NCBI GenBank assembly: GCA_021229015.1
Contig: CM037783.1
Span: 31,128,088 to 31,192,087 of the forward strand
Direction of reading: 5' to 3'
DNA: 64,000 bases
Source of the DNA: Solen grandis
Taxonomy: Eukaryota > Mollusca > Bivalvia > Adapedonta > Solenidae
This document shows positions 1 to 12,260 of this stretch, piece by piece. The position numbers and the translations under genes are program-made. How positions within the stretch are numbered: the first letter of the stretch is position 1; every line of letters starts with the position of its first letter. The notes beneath the pieces were generated by a model. That model had not been told where the DNA came from and searched no databases. It saw only the letters and a list, made by a program, of their open reading frames with translations.

Positions 1-449
1 TCGTACATCATCACATAACTTAGCAATAGAACAAGGTCGTCATACTAATATTTATAGAAACAATAGAATTTGCCAAAATTGTAACTCAGGTCAATTGGAA
101 ACGGAATATCACTTTTTACTTATTTGTCCGAAATATTCTACACTTAGATCAATTTATATTAAACGTTACTATTATACATGGCCAACAAAACAAAAATTTA
201 CTAATTTAATGAGTTCAACATCTCGAAATATTATCATTAATTTATCTAAGTATATATATTATGCAAATCTCCAAAGAGTGTAATATACGATACACATCTG
301 TAAGACTTAATATAAAAGTGAATATTTAATTTTGGACTGTATGATGTTATAGCTCCTGTAAAATCATGTCCTTTATTGAATTTGTTTTTGTAATTGCTAT
401 AAATATGTATATGTTTAAAGCAATAAAATATTTGTACTTGTACTTGTAA
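1..449 (+). mobile_element. 3' end of a non-LTR retrotransposon (LINE), truncated by the window edge
   Basis: The segment holds the last ~93 codons of an open frame, an AT-rich 3' UTR and a short tandem tail made of TTGTAC repeats (432-449) just after AATAAAATA. A protein C-terminus followed by a UTR and a microsatellite-like tail is the usual 3' structure of LINEs that lack poly(A). The 5' part lies outside the window, so clade assignment is not possible. The tail gives the 3' insertion boundary. Confidence 0.75.
2..283 (+). CDS. C-terminal end of a LINE polyprotein, zinc-knuckle-like domain (partial)
   Basis: The frame is open from base 2, so the N-terminal part is cut by the window edge, and it stops at 281-283. 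The visible ~93 residues contain a Cys-His cluster with spacing C-x2-C-x9-H-x4-C (RICQNC...YHFLLIC). This cluster is typical of the C-terminus of reverse transcriptase polyproteins of several non-LTR clades, where it is thought to bind nucleic acid during target-primed reverse transcription. After it come aromatic-rich residues (YYYTWP) and an LSKYIYYA-like end. I recognise this ending from mollusc LINE proteins. No reverse transcriptase or endonuclease motif is inside the window. The fragment shows no internal stop, so the element may be fairly young. Confidence 0.7.
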   Translation, partial: RTSSHNLAIEQGRHTNIYRNNRICQNCNSGQLETEYHFLLICPKYSTLRSIYIKRYYYTWPTKQKFTNLMSSTSRNIIINLSKYIYYANLQRV

Positions 450-3400
450 CTATAATTATTCTTGTTAACTAATCTTACTGTTCTAAACACAATGTTGTCA
501 CTGAAAGTATTAACCTATGACTAAAAAGTTAACGTGGAAAAATGAACATTGGGTGAACAAAGTTAAATGTAATGTGATGCGCAGCTTTTTGTTCTAAACC
601 ATCCATAACTATTGCAATGAATTTGATAATCCAGAGAATAAAACATGGGTTGTCGAATTCTCGTTGACATAATCAATTTATCTTTCGTTTGTTTTATTTA
701 ACTTAGAGATTAATATGTTATTTCTGCGTGGTACTGTGCAGCGGTTTGTTGGTAATATGATCAACGATGGTTGCTATTGTAAAAAGGCAATATCTCATCT
801 CAGAGCGTTTTGTTTGTTTCTGCGCAGTATGAAATAAAGCAATTGTTCAACGATATATATATTCACAAATGTTGTCTCTCCAATTGCAGGTCACGTTAAT
901 CTAAACTCCATTGAAAGGATAAACAATTGATGGGATCTTGAATAGTCTCTGCAATATACGCTCGTTGCAATTAAAAGATAGGAAGGGGCAATCATATTTG
1001 AACAATTTCATTTATGAATATTTAATATATGTCGCAACAGATCTTTTCATAGATATGTTCACATGTTTTGGTCACGTTCCAAATAACTAAGGCAAACAAC
1101 AACAATTTCGCCAAAAGTTTTCTAGCAACAAAGCAATAGGTTACATTCAATGTTCAGAGAAAGCCAGTTGTTGATTTCATGTAGTGGTCCATTATAATTT
1201 TGAACGTTTGATCTACCGGACGAAAATATGGAATTCTAGTAACACGTTAGTATTGCCTTTACTTTTTCTAAGCAGCCGTCCGTGTATGGCATTCAAAGAA
1301 TGACATCTAGATCCGAAAGATATCATAAATGATATTCATTTGTTTTATAAAAGAAATAAGATTTTGAAATAAAATCAATTGCTTCCTTGTATCTGAAGAG
1401 CGCAGTCATAACAATCTGCAAAACAAATTGTGTACTGGGTTCAAATCCCAAGTTACAAAAATAACAACATTTTTTCTCAAAGGCATTGAAAATTTATATG
1501 TGTGAAATTTGGTCCCCTGCCGCACACTGCTGGCTCTTATCTTTCCTATCTGGCTGGACCCAGCAGGTGGCTAAAAGGGCCTGAGGGGTTTGGTGGGAGG
1601 GTCATAAAGATCAATCACAATTAGCACTCCAGTAATTGCTACAATAAGGGTTTTAGCAAACTGTGACAAACACTTAGATTTGTCTAATTATTGATGTGAT
1701 ATTTATACACCTTCATTGATGTTTGTCATTTCAAATAAATTATCGTTATAAATACAATACAATGATTATTTTGAATTTACTATAATCATGTTTTATAAGT
1801 ATGATGACAACACAGTTGAATTGTTTTATACACAGGATGAATTAATTCAAATGACAGACTCTCTCTATCTCAGTCTCACATACACCATGCGCATTTTTTT
1901 TTATTTCTTAATTCCTGTTATTCTTGGGGTCTTTGTGTATTGTATGAACTTTGTTATAACTAGACAAATATCGCAATATTTTGAAGAAAAAAAATCATGC
2001 ATTATTTTATTATGTTCTGTTTAGTAAATCTTATTAAAGAAATAGGAAAGGATTAATACTGATAGCTTCTGAAATCAATTCATTGTCCAACATTTTTATA
2101 AAACCAACAATATGTATACAAAAGTAAATGACTTCACCATATCAGAAAGTGTTCTCTTACGTTTTGGATTTATGAACTGATTACACTATTTACAAATGTG
2201 TCATACGTTATAATTATGAAAATCTTTTTTTGTCACGGTAAATATTTATTACTACTTGATAAATATACTTTCTATTATACTGGCATCATTTCATTGCTGT
2301 CGTCATTTTTTCTCATTTATTTGATAATTACATCATTTCAATATTGTTTGGAAAAAGTTGCATAAAAAAGTCTAGTATAATGCAGTTTAATGGATAATTT
2401 TAATATGAAAAACAGTATAATGATAGAGTTATAGGATAGATTGAGATTAATATAATAAAAAAGAGAAATTAATGAAAACATAGAGAGTAAAAAGGTTATG
2501 GAGATGTACATTGTGAAAAAATTCAATAAACTGGTAAAATTTGTTTAAAAATGTTTTTTTTCCCACTAGAAATTAACTGGCCATATTTTTTATAAAGATA
2601 ATGAATTTGAATTGTCTTCATTTTTTGAAGTTATAGTTTATTACGCATCAGAGCTATAAATGTTGTTCTAACTGTCAATCTGTGCTACTGTTAAAATTTA
2701 CTTAATTATGAAACATTTTTAATATAATTGTTTATATTATAGAAAATACCAGAAATGCAACACACACACACACAAAAAACAAAACAAAAAAACAACAAAA
2801 AAACAACAAAAAATGATTAAAATGTTTGTTAATTTATATCTTCATGGATGCATTCAACTGTGACCAAGTCTATGCTATCCATATATTGGCAATGAGCCAA
2901 TGTGATCTAAGCGTGACATACGCACTGATGGGTTTATTGGGGATCCTCCCTGTGAGCTCACAGCAGGGTCACTTTCTTATCTCCTTCTTATCTTATCTTG
3001 GGTGTGGGGGTGAGAGGGAGGGGGGATCAACAAAGAAGGGCATCTTGAATGCCTTTAACAACGCATATTCAATGGTTTTGATCTAATACTAAAAAAAGTT
3101 GCAAATATTCAAAGTGACGGTTTACTTATCAATATCCCAGCACATCATCGGAACCCACTTCATACATTCCGTTATCACTACCGTATATACCGTGGGGTTT
3201 TCAACTGGTAAAACTTCCTTTTCATGAATATCAATCAGCTACTTGCTGACCTGAGAAACCACGCGTAGCACGCACTTTAAATACACTTCATTGCAGTTAC
3301 AAAAGTCTTTATCTTCAAAATCCGGACAACTTTACAGTCAGCGTTTCATTTGTCAAATGATGCGTTATGCCTCCACCACGAAATGTCTAATTCATAATTC

Positions 3401-4485
3401 ATGAGTACAATAATAATAATTAAAAAAAACAAAAAAAAACACGGTTGATTAAGAAGCAAAAAGCATTGAGCGAGTGTGGGTTTCGACGTTGGTCCCAGCG
3501 ACGATAATTTTAATTCTAGAAATAAAGATTATACTTTTTTATTTATAAATTCATTTATCAAAAAAGAAGAAATTGAATAATTACGTTTAAGATCTTAGAA
3601 TGTAAAGCCTGGATCCAAAATACATTCACGAGGAGGATGGGTAAGGACTAACATCTCGTATAGGAGAGGGTTCTGAGACGGTGGTCGCCTTTACAGATAC
3701 TCGTACATGCCACCCTCCCACATCCCACGGGTATTACAGTGTCCCTCCCAGTGATGGTCACACTTGCCGCCACCCTAGCTACCGAGGGAGATTGAAATAC
3801 ACTTTGTTATAAAATCGATGTAAAACAAATAAAGTTTAAACATGTTTCTTTTCGATTATTTTTTTTTAAATATTACTTACATCATAACATTTATCGTCAT
3901 ATTATTTACATATAAATATGAAATGATCTAATGTAATGAAACTTTATCTGCAATTAAATCAATCAATTAAAGATGCTTGTCTGTATTTTAATACCATATG
4001 ACGTCTCACGGCAGATATAACAATTCAGAGCAATTTGTAAATTTGAAAATTGAATTGACGATACGAAGATTCTATATAATGGCGACATTTTCCAACAAAT
4101 TGAATAAAATTATTGAATGCAATTTCAATTTAATCCAAAAATATCTCAAGACCATATTTCCATATTGCATCTTTATGCCCAATCTCCTTACAGAAATTTG
4201 ATCATTGAACGCACGAGATATCTATTTATAATAGAAAGCAAATCCATTACATACTCGGTTAAGATTTAAAAAAAAAATCAATTACAAAATATTTGTAAAT
4301 TTAAGCCGCGATCAATGCAAATGTCAGGTTGTTAGTATCTCTTTTTTACACAAGCAATTTTAAGATCATAAAATATAAGTTACATGTAAATTCAGAATGA
4401 TTAACAAACTAACAATAATTGGCGTTTGTTGTGACTTTGCAAGATGTCTTTTTCCCCCCAATTTTTCAGAATTAATCATTTCTTA
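450..4485. other. AT-rich intergenic DNA without a recognised gene
   Basis: Short open frames here (up to 86 codons) show no domain or coding pattern. Two GC-richer islands stand out: 1501-1610, and 3605-3800 with many CCCTCCCA-type runs. Both look like decayed repeats. A T-arm-like GGGTTCAAATCCC at 1438-1450 resembles a pol III B box without a clear A box. A CA/A-rich simple repeat lies at 2757-2816. Confidence 0.5.
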
Positions 4486-4490
4486 TTGTT

Positions 4491-4632
4491 AAGATTTTAT
4501 CTTATGATTTTCGATGAGATACTGCAATTTATCTCATGATTTTCGATGAGATACTGAAATTTATCAGTGAGATATAATTCATATCTAACTGTTGAAACTG
4601 TGAGTGATTAAGAATTTTGGTTCCCGATATAT
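4491..4632 (+). repeat. Dispersed repeat R, fragment 1 (inverse of 12261-12620)
   Basis: The sequence from ATCTTATGATTTTCGA to TTTTGGTTCCCGAT is matched in reverse complement at about 12515-12620. Within this copy a ~37-bp segment (ATGATTTTCGATGAGATACTG and flank) is tandemly doubled at 4503-4560. A second piece of the same repeat is at 5130-5195. The material between them includes the palindrome at 4637-4784. Confidence 0.75.
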
Positions 4633-4636
4633 ACAT

Positions 4637-4784
4637 ATAGAATAATATGCTACAGTGTTTTGATATAAAGTTTATGAGACGAGGTTGGGAGAATTATAAA
4701 TGACTCGGCGAGCCTCGTCATTTATAATTCTCCCAACCTCGTCTGATTAACTTTATAACAAAACACAGTAGCATATTAATCTAT
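4637..4784. repeat. 148-bp near-perfect palindrome (MITE/foldback-like)
   Basis: Two 68-nt arms (4637-4704 and 4717-4784) are reverse complements with only a few mismatches. The inner 28 nt (4677-4704 against 4717-4744) match exactly. A 12-nt centre (TCGGCGAGCCTC) separates the arms. The element follows directly after fragment 1 of repeat R and so probably inserted there. No clear target duplication was found. Confidence 0.9.
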
Positions 4785-4832
4785 TTATTTTACATAAAAC
4801 AGAAATTATTGTCGTGAATTATTCTATTTATC

Positions 4833-4896
4833 TTAAATAAAAAGAAACATTCCAAAATCGGTGCTTAAATAAAAAGAAACATTCCAAAATCGGTGC
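4833..4896 (+). repeat. Perfect 32-bp tandem duplication
   Basis: The 32 bases at 4833-4864 are repeated without a change at 4865-4896. It is a recent local duplication or an assembly or replication slippage product. Confidence 0.9.
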
Positions 4897-5129
4897 ACCA
4901 AGTTATGCAAATTACTGGAGCGTATGTATGCAATAACGAACACCGGTGTTAACACGAAATAGTTCTTTAATAGTAATATATATTGAGCTTGATTAACCTG
5001 CACACTATACATGTTTGCACGCATGCGCACGACTGTATGTGGGCGGGTAAACATTATTAGAGATGTGCTTTGAAGGGTTTCCAGAGTGTTTAGAAACCCT
5101 CAGCGTCGGAGACCCACGGCTGCGAATGA

Positions 5130-5195
5130 AAATATTGTAATTGTATCACTTCTCAATGAGATATATTCCATATTCACCCAAAGCAAACAAATATC
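5130..5195 (+). repeat. Dispersed repeat R, fragment 2
   Basis: The stretch TTGTAATTGTATCACTTCT...CATATTCACCCAAAG is the reverse complement of about 12275-12340, the other end of repeat R. Together with 4491-4632 it shows that the copy here was split or internally replaced. Confidence 0.7.
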
Positions 5196-5268
5196 CATCT
5201 ATATAACACACTGGCCATTGGATGAATGAAAAAATAATATTGGAATGTATAAAATAATCTTTAAGAGA

Positions 5269-5270
5269 CA

Positions 5271-5301
<31 letters not shown>

Positions 5302-5316
5302 CAACAACAACAACAA
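5269..5316 (+). repeat. Compound microsatellite (CAG)8(CAA)8
   Basis: Eight CAG units (5269-5292) run directly into eight CAA units (5293-5316). The reading frames around it close quickly, so it is not a polyglutamine-coding tract. Confidence 0.95.
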
Positions 5317-6380
5317 GGTCGGCATATCATTTTAAGATGGATTATAGCGCGGGTAGAATTTATCGTTAATCATAATTCTTTAATATTTTAGTATTAAGTA
5401 TGTCGTGTTTATTTTTTATTTTGACAAATGATTTGTTGTTACTTATTAAATCTTATGCAAAATTTTGGAATCATCTTATCTTTCTTGTATTTTCGGCGCG
5501 ATTTTTTGCACAATTTGTAGCTTTACGGTCGGCGGTCAAAGTTTACATTTGTCGAGGCACTAGGAATACATGTTTTGTTTAGTTTCCGTCGCGTAGATTG
5601 CTTAGCATCATACACTACCTTTTTTTTTATAATTTCATGCAACATGCAGTTATAAAAGTACATGCGTAGTGCATACATTTCAAATGCATTTGTAAGAAAG
5701 TTGAAGACAGTACCCTCTTCGCGAAATAACACTTCATGTCCTATGTGACCTACATAGAGAAAGGCTGATGACGTCAGATTTAGCTGTCACGGAAAAACAT
5801 CACGCCGAACACTCCTTGCCTTCGCCTCCTCCAAACAACAGCAAAAATAAAGACAACAAGAAAGACATGAATTCAACTTAAGTTTATCTTTAAGTATTTT
5901 GATATATTCGGAAGTTGTTAGATCTATTTTTCAACTCGATGGTCGTTTTATTCTTGGAAAACTGCAAAGAGCACGCGATGTTATTCGTTTGTTTTTCTAT
6001 TAAACACCACACCTTTAGAGCATAATGTTACATACCACTCGTGTTTCTCTCTTGAATGTGAATTAAAATATGTTAAATCTTCACGGAGATTTTAAACGTA
6101 ATAGTTACTCCTTCAGGATTATAACTTGACACACAAAATTAAAATTCATGTTGACTTTTGTTTCAACTTTTGTACTAAGGATCAAATGTAATAATTTATG
6201 TAATGTGTTATTTCTGAATTATGACTCCTCAATTTTATTTTTTTTTTGTTTCGATTCCTTTTTAATATATGTATTTTTATTCAAAACTTATTTATGTTAC
6301 GTTGTTACAGAAATACGTTTCCTACAACTTATATCCCTCTTGACAGTTCCGATCCTTGGTTGCTCAAGTACAACGTAATT
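5317..6380. other. AT-rich intergenic DNA, nothing recognised
   Basis: Only short frames below 80 codons without protein features are present. No RNA gene or repeat copy was recognised. Confidence 0.45.
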
Positions 6381-6480
6381 GGCGCCTGAGAAGGCCATGT
6401 GAAATCTTTGTTATCAATAGAATTCGAACCCACAATCTTTGGATTTATAATAATGTTCGTTACCACTAGATCACGGCGCC
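6381..6480 (-). mobile_element. tRNA-derived SINE head or tRNA pseudogene
   Basis: Read on the minus strand from 6480, the segment begins GGCGCCGTGATCTAGTGG, an A-box-like start. About 45 nt further on it has GTGGGTTCGAATTC, a near-match to the pol III B box. GGCGCC occurs at both ends (6381-6386 and 6475-6480). The arms do not fold into a full cloverleaf, so a functional tRNA is unlikely. Confidence 0.5.
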
Positions 6481-7987
6481 TTATTTAGTTACTTTCAAAA
6501 TCATTACTAGTGAACATTTGACACAAAAACTATCAGACTACCGAAGCTGGCAATCCCTATATCCTATAAATAAACAATGTTGTATGATATAAGTAACTTC
6601 TAAAAATTGCATGTAAACTCACTTTATTAACCAAAGCATCTCAATATTGCTGTAAATGGAATAGATAAGTACATATTTTAAACGAGATAGAAGAGCCTGA
6701 GGTCAAAGTGTTTTACTTAACAATACATAATCGCCTTATACTTCTATGTATATTAGATTGTCCACAACACGAGAAACCACACGATTCTATACAGGCATAC
6801 AACCCTTGCTGGCAAATGACTAAACTGCCACTGGAAAAGGCGCATAAGACATAGAGGATAATTGTTTGTTTTGGTGTAAGTTCGATTAATAATTTCACTG
6901 AGTGAACATAAAAAGTGAAAATGCATCTTTTTATGTTCACGAATGAAAATATATATCGATCTTTCACAAAAACAAACCGTTTTTCTTTTTATTTAATGCT
7001 TAGCTGTACGTGTTATTCACAAAAGACGTAAAAAATGGCGGGATACCTCGCGTGCGTGACATTATGACGTCATTTCTTGCGTAAAACCCAGCACAATTGA
7101 TGCTCCGATCAGTTTATAACATAGAGTCGGGTTCAAATTTCTGATAATTTCACTGTTTTTTTTTTCTGATGATTATCAGGATACAATACACTGTTATTTC
7201 TAGGTAATCCACCGAAAGGCACTAAATAAAACGACATTGCTTCCAAAGCTATCATGGCAAAACTGCCACAGGAATACTGCGGAAAGCACCGTCACACAAA
7301 CACATAGTTCATATTAGTGCAATAAAGTCATAGATATCAATCAACAGATGCTCTGCTTAGGTCGTCTAAAATAAACTGAAAAATACCTTCCTTTTAAAAG
7401 GAATTTTCATCTTGAAATTCTATTTTCACCCATTTCCCGGCACGCGAAAGCTTTTTCAGTTTCTCGACATTTTGGAAATGGAATTCAAGCACTTTAGTAT
7501 CAATATATTGCCTCGTTGTGGTTGGAGGACAGAATGGTCCTGAGTGCAATTCAAAATATCTTCTCCCACTCGGGGTTTTGACAAATTTCCACTGTTTTTG
7601 TTTTAGTGTGAGACTCTAATCCAAAAAAAACCCACCAAAAAACAACAACAAAAACAACAAACAACAACAACAAAAAAGAGGAAAATTCGCCTGGACCATT
7701 GCCCATTCTGGGGAAAAATATCGTACAAAAATTGCTCCTAAAGAGAAACCATGTACTTAGATGGAAACAGTTCTAAATCTTCAACATTGCTCAGTAATTA
7801 ATTTAATTTTCAGCGATAGTTATTCTCTATCTTTCTTCTCTAATCGCCCAGTTAAGGCTAACGCTCACAATTGTTCCCAATTGTATTTAAGATGGTTCCC
7901 TGCTTGCTCTCTATAAACAGGGACACAAACGCTAACGTTAACTACTGTCAACAGCAACTCAACGCAGGGCAAATAAATATGCACTAG
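6481..7987. other. AT-rich intergenic DNA, nothing recognised
   Basis: Contains an A/CAA-rich tract at about 7620-7680 and no supported gene. Confidence 0.45.
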
Positions 7988-8030
7988 CACTAACCTGTCT
8001 GGACTCGAACTCACGGCGGTGAGAGGCCGA
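7988..8030 (-). mobile_element. SINE family A head fragment (tRNA-like)
   Basis: The minus strand reads CGGCCTCTCACCGCCGTGAG followed by TTCGAGTCC. This matches the CCCCTCACC..GGTTCGAATCC part of the complete SINE at 48255-48497. Only the B-box half is left. Confidence 0.55.
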
Positions 8031-8119
8031 GTAAACTTATTTCATTGAAAGATGGAAAAAATACACAGTTATGAATTAGCATCATTTTGACCAACATGAA
8101 GTTCTTCATTTATATTTAC

Positions 8120-8360
8120 CGGTCTAAGCGTCCGCCCAGATAAACAGGAAAGCGTGGGTTCAAATCCCCTGTTGCTACACAACAATGTCAAAAGAATGGT
8201 ACTGGTATTTGTATATCTTCCTTGTCGTGTTTGTCTCTCAGCATATTAAGGCATTTCCAGGACTGGTTGGCCTCGTGTGAAGAAAATGAAACGGGGTGTG
8301 GTATAATGCCACTTTTTTATGACGTCATATTGCGGCGAGGTAGCACTATATCATATTTAA
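8120..8360 (+). mobile_element. SINE family B copy
   Basis: The head has a B-box-like GTGGGTTCAAATCCCC (8150-8168). The body has GGTACTGGTAT, then GGGGTGTGGTATAATGCC and a block ending in AGCACTATAT. The same order of blocks is seen at 24370-24660, 53030-53210 and, on the minus strand, 58680-58945. The copy is diverged and its 3' tail is not recognisable. Confidence 0.6.
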
Positions 8361-8449
8361 CAAAAATAAAGAGTATTATATTCATTTTGTCAGAAATGGA
8401 AACTTTCTTATATTAACGTGTTTTTGTAAAATATTGAATTATTTCAAGT

Positions 8450-8545
8450 TATAGATTCTTTCTTATTTATGCATTGTAGTATTATTGTCGTCAACGAGTA
8501 TGTACAGATTACATCTCATAACATGTCTGTAACACACAATTTTGT
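8450..8545 (+). repeat. Dispersed repeat shared with 56133-56215
   Basis: Both places contain TTCTTTCTT..AATGCATTG and then GTCAACGAGTATGTACAGAT and ATCTCATAACA. The copies lie on the same strand. The wider family is unknown. Confidence 0.65.
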
Positions 8546-9149
8546 TTTTCTCTCCGAATATAAACATCTTTTTAGTGAAAATGGGCCTTTAACATATATA
8601 TATATTGATATATGTGTGACAAATTTTGATATAATCATGTACGAAATTATATGCATAAAAACATAGAAGTATTATAAAAGTCAGAGCTGCATAGGTAAAC
8701 GCACATGACAGAAACAAAATGATTGTTGTTTAAGTGTAATACTAAATCTACTTGTGCATATTATTTTAACCAAATATATATTTGAATATTCAGTTTAAAA
8801 ATGTAGAGAGCTCTTGGCGTCAAAATTTTGCTGTTTTTATTAATATGTTTTGGCAAGCTTTGCTGAAATATGTATACTTAGTTGAGTCATATGGCGCTCA
8901 AAAGTAAGAGTGTCTTATCAAGTCTTTGTAATTCAATCATATAAAAGCATGCCTTATTTTAGAAAAAAATATCACATTCCCTATCTTGGTGAAATTTGTG
9001 CTGTGCTTTGTCTTATCATCTAAAATATTGGAGATATCACGCAATAGGCAAATAAATGAGAAGCTTACTTTATCTTTAGAGATATATCTTATAAACATTG
9101 AATCGGTACAGAACTTTTCCAACACGCAAAAAGATGCAATTGCTAAATT

Positions 9150-9182
9150 CAGGGACTCTATGTATGTTATATAGAGTCCCTG
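9150..9182. repeat. 12-bp perfect hairpin
   Basis: CAGGGACTCTAT (9150-9161) and its exact complement ATAGAGTCCCTG (9171-9182) flank a 9-nt loop. The matching position in copy 2 of the large repeat (about 25915-25950) lacks it. Confidence 0.75.
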
Positions 9183-12100
9183 CTAAAACATTCAAAATGT
9201 AGTAAGCTTATGGTTATATTTCAGAATGGAGTTTACAAAAAGATAGTTAAAAGAATTCAAAAACCTACTCTATCTTTAATACCATTACATTTGAAGACCT
9301 GCTTCAAGAATTAAACATATTTATTAAAATCAATAAGGACTAAACTTGATACCAGATTGAAGATACACTGTTATTTGTGAAATGAGAAACTTAAACAATT
9401 TCGACTTACTTTCTCTTCCAAGTCAACTCTTTTTTACTACAGTGACAAGTATATTTCCTTTCTATCATCAATATATATATATATATTAAATACTTCATCT
9501 TTTTTTTTATTCTGGATTCAATTATTTTCACTTATTTCTAGTAAAACTCTTTACATCTTCATCAAATGCTATTTACATGTTTAACGGATAAACCATTTAG
9601 AAACTGTCACCAAGAACGGCATTTGACAAGCGAATGTTATTAGTATAGCTTCTGGTATCCCGTAAACAACACTGATCAGGAATAATAAACGTAAATTAAG
9701 TCAGTGTTTTTTAGACTGACGACAGTGACATTATCAAATAGTATATTATACATGTCCATAGGGATTTACTTCAATACCCATTAATTTGATTTGGTACCTA
9801 TTAAGCTATGCAAATTTAAACATACAGAAGGCCTCGTATAGGTTAATATAGACACTCGACTTACAAATATCATGTCCTTATATCATCAAGGCAATGTTGA
9901 ATTATGCAGTTTTTAAGCCATGTATATTTTAACTAGATAACGTGATTATCTGGCGACAAATGTAAATGTCGATCAGAACATAGTATTGATATGTCTTCAT
10001 ATTATATAGAAATGAATATACATTATGAGAAAATAATCAGGAAACAACTTAGAGAACAAGTCGAAGAATTCATCACTCTAAATTAATTTATCATACGGAA
10101 GATTCCAAAGATAGGCCAAGTAATACAATTTATAATGGCCAAACATTCAGTATGCAACAATTGAGGGACTTCATCCGCAACCAATATTGCAGATGTATAA
10201 GAGGCAGCAAATATAGCCAGAAGTTAATATGAATCAGTCATATAAATCACTATCTTAATGTAAATACACGTCAGTACTAATCGAAACTTTATAAGGGAAA
10301 ATGAATGATGCTAACTCATTGCAAGGGGACTTTCATTTGAAAACAGATTGTTTAAAAAGTGTCATTTTAATGCAACTCTGATGTTGCTCATATTCATTGT
10401 TGAAATTGATATCTATATTTAGAATTTCCATTTCCATTCGCTTGACATATTCGCTTAAGTTTTATTTCGTGGCAAATAACACCAAATTTATTTGAAATAT
10501 TACAAATATGACTATCGTTGATGAGATGTTCAGCTAAAAAGCAGTATTTCCGGTATATGAACGGTTGTACATTATTGCGAATCCTATTGATTCAGTAATA
10601 CAGATATGTTTCATCTTTCGCTCTCATTTGATTGGCCTATTGCGAGTCACATGATAGAGACGACCGAGAACGATTAATTTGTTTAAATGATGGCACTTCA
10701 CCATGTCAGGTAATTTGTAATCACCTGACATTATTCAGAGTGTTGCGAAGAAATGCACCGTTTCCTTTTTCATGCGTCCGCACAATTAAAGATATCAAAT
10801 ATAATTTATTTAATCAAATAATCAATTATTTTCTGTATCATGTTGAAAGAGAGCAATTTGATATTACAATATTGATACTTTATCTAATCAAATGTTCTAT
10901 CGTTTCGAGAAAATGGATAATAAGGAAACATAATTTGAATTTTCATGGCAAAATATTTCAATTACGAAAGTAATTTTCAACACTTAATAATTGCAGAGAT
11001 TTTACAGATTGACATCTTCAAAAAACATTAAATAAGATTGAGGTATATTGTTTCACCTCATTTAAACATTAGTAAAAGATTGTATTTAAACGTAATCAAA
11101 CAATATCGACATTCAGACAAACTTTGTATATGTCGTTTAACACCTCATCTGCATATTGGTTTGGTTACTAATTATTAAAAGTAAAACAATATCATGGGAT
11201 ATCAGACTAAATCAATAACAATGAGATAAAACATCAACACAATGATTAAACGACATATGCATTTATCTTTAAATGTATTCAAATCTTTTCCTCTTAAACC
11301 AAGTTTGATCATGATAAACAGTTTAACATTGACTATTACCGGCATTGTCTATTTCATAAGCCATTACAAACTTGACTTTGGCTATTATGACATTGACTAT
11401 AACAGATTTGATTTTGGCTATTACAAAACTGGAATTTGCTATTGAAATATTCAAAATATTGGCATTGGCTAATACAACCTTGATTTTAGCTATTGCTCTT
11501 ATTTATAAAAATATTGATCTTGGTCACTATTTGTTTGGATAAACGTTAAAAGATATACACTGTTATTCAAGTATACATTAAAATTGAATATCAAATTGAA
11601 AAGAGAAAATCTAATGAAAAACTTTTTAGGAGAGAATATTCTTATAGGTTGTATCTTTGATATACTCATTATTTCGTGAAACACAATTTTCATTTCAGTG
11701 CAAAACAATTCTAATGTTGTTATAACAAATAGATCTTCATTCTGTTGTCATGATGATAAGGGCCTCAAATTGATATTGTATACAATTACTGCACATGAAA
11801 TGCATCATTATATACCATCCCTCAGATTTCCATGTTTCCAAGTAAAAGGATTGAAGCGAATTATGGTGTATTCATTCAGTAAATGGAATGTCGCTTGTAG
11901 AATGTATAAACGTATTAAATTTAAATACTTCCTTTGGTAGACTGAATACCTGGTGAAACACGATTTCCGATGCAGCGTTAACAGTTTTAACATGGTCATC
12001 TGAAGATGCATCTTCATTATATTGTTATGTTGCATAAGATAATGGATTTACAATTTTAAACTTAATAGACAAGATAAAATTCTGTAGTAATTTAAACTTT

Positions 12101-12260
12101 ATAGACAAGATAAAATTCTGAAGTAATTTGACGAAAAAGGCTTTGATAAATAATAAAGGCAACCTTTCATGTGTAATTTTAATAGCTTTAAGGGAACTCT
12201 TGCACAATGAGTGTTGATGAAACAGTATATCTGCAATCGGAAATACTTTTTAGGTATTAT

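Larger units (their letters stand above)
7985..9374 (+). repeat. Tandem large repeat, partial first copy (copy 0)
   Basis: This stretch lines up in the same order and orientation with about 24210-26141, the 3' part of copy 2. Shared landmarks are a minus-strand tRNA-like head, a SINE with ACCGGTCT..GTGTCCGCCC near its start, GGTAAACGCA (8694 and 25515), GAGCTCTTGGC (8808 and 25625) and CAATAGGCAAATAAATGAGA (9042 and 25831). About 850 bp present in copy 2 (24660-25490) is missing or replaced here. Confidence 0.7.

Noticed and set aside
10632..10973. 113-codon frame
   Set aside because: The homologous positions in copies 2 and 3 do not keep the frame.
11698..11940. 80-codon frame in the conserved block of copy 1
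   Set aside because: In copy 2 the same block has an indel and stops, so conservation is at the DNA level and not of protein.
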